7,075 bases of DNA from positions 1 to 7,075 of the forward strand of contig CAAFTS010000092.1 in NCBI GenBank assembly GCA_900765975.1. The letters are read 5' to 3'. Under the pieces are notes generated by a model, which saw nothing but the letters and a program-made list of their open reading frames with translations, had not been told where the DNA came from and did no database searches. Shown in pieces: positions 6,993 to 7,075 of this stretch. How positions within the stretch are numbered: position 1 is the stretch's first letter; every line of letters begins with the position of its first letter. The translations under genes were made by a program, and so were the position numbers. This DNA is from Lachnospiraceae bacterium (GTDB lineage Bacteria > Bacillota > Clostridia > Lachnospirales > Lachnospiraceae).

Positions 6993-7034
6993 ATCGGGTA
7001 GGAGGTAAATAATTATTTTATTCACCGTCCTCCC
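6993..7034 (-). ncRNA. Group II intron domain VI with branch-point adenosine
   Basis: On the minus strand, GGG (7034..7032) pairs with CCC (6998..6996), AGGA (7031..7028) with TCCT (7003..7000), and GGTGAATAA (7026..7018) with TTATTTACC (7012..7004) with one wobble. A6999 is bulged between the first two helices, seven nucleotides from the 3' end at 6993, the expected place of the lariat branch point. Confidence 0.82.
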
Positions 7035-7035
7035 A

Positions 7036-7069
7036 CACCACCTAGCATACCGTTCGGTACTAGGCGGTT
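7036..7069 (-). ncRNA. Group II intron domain V (catalytic hairpin)
   Basis: The 34-nt hairpin has the diagnostic geometry. The lower helix is ACCGCCTAG with CTAGGTGGT (nine pairs, one G-U inside the CGC/GUG triad). The upper helix is TACC with GGTA, closed by a GAAC tetraloop, and a 2-nt TG bulge lies only on the 3' side. Domain V is the catalytic core of the ribozyme and its most conserved part. Confidence 0.85.
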
Positions 7070-7075
7070 CCTTAG

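Larger units (their letters stand above)
6993..7075 (-). mobile_element. Group II intron, 3' end (domains V and VI), antisense to the permease
   Basis: Read on the minus strand, this edge carries the two 3' domains of a bacterial group II intron: a 34-nt domain V (7069..7036), a one-base linker, and domain VI (7034..6996) with a bulged adenosine. The intron then ends in GAT, matching the AY 3' end rule. The element continues beyond the right edge, where any reverse transcriptase/maturase and domains I-IV would lie. The 3' splice boundary falls between 6993 and 6992, so the permease stop codon is exon sequence and the element inserted directly behind it. A CGC triad in domain V, with the usual central G-U wobble, is the form associated with group IIC introns; that subgroup is tentative. 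Confidence 0.85.

Noticed and set aside
7037..7068. Hairpin read as a Rho-independent terminator for the ABC operon
   Set aside because: There is no T-run after the stem on the plus strand. The 2-nt one-sided bulge, tetraloop, 34-nt length and adjoining bulged-A hairpin identify it as group II intron domain V.

Overview
The window looks like chromosomal DNA of a low-to-moderate G+C Firmicute, most likely a clostridial (Lachnospiraceae-type) gut anaerobe. This rests on tightly packed genes with strong GGAGG-type ribosome binding sites, a YtrA-type GntR/ABC operon, the clostridial style of the folate proteins, and a bacterial group II intron end. The taxonomic call is inference from sequence style, not from a database match.

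Left half (1-3364, minus strand): a folate biosynthesis operon read right to left. folC (GTG start) comes first, then folE, an HD-domain hydrolase, folP and the first 35 codons of folB, which runs off the left edge. Spacing is very tight: ATGA overlap or 11 bp, 28 bp, 4-bp overlap, 2 bp. Together these supply GTP cyclohydrolase I, dihydropteroate synthase, dihydroneopterin aldolase and dihydrofolate/folylpolyglutamate synthase. The step that no recognised enzyme here covers is removal of phosphates from dihydroneopterin triphosphate. The HD protein sits between folE and folP and is a plausible candidate for it.

Middle (3365-3594): a 230-bp divergent intergenic region. It holds a strong sigma-A-type promoter (TTGACT, 18 bp, TATAAT) for the rightward operon, with a perfect 14-bp palindrome at the predicted transcription start that is a good operator candidate. 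A weaker extended -10 promoter points towards folC, and 10-bp inverted arms bracket that promoter.

Right half (3595-6992, plus strand): a three-gene operon of a YtrA-family GntR repressor, an ABC ATPase and a 716-residue permease with about nine membrane segments and a large C-terminal extracytoplasmic domain. The genes overlap by 8 and 26 bp, so they are probably translationally coupled. This is the layout of self-regulated exporter or envelope-stress ABC systems.

Right edge (6993-7075, minus strand): the 3' end of a group II intron in antisense orientation. A 34-nt domain V and a domain VI with a bulged branch-point A fold almost ideally, and they place the intron boundary exactly after the permease stop codon. 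The body of the intron, and any reverse transcriptase, would lie to the right of the window.
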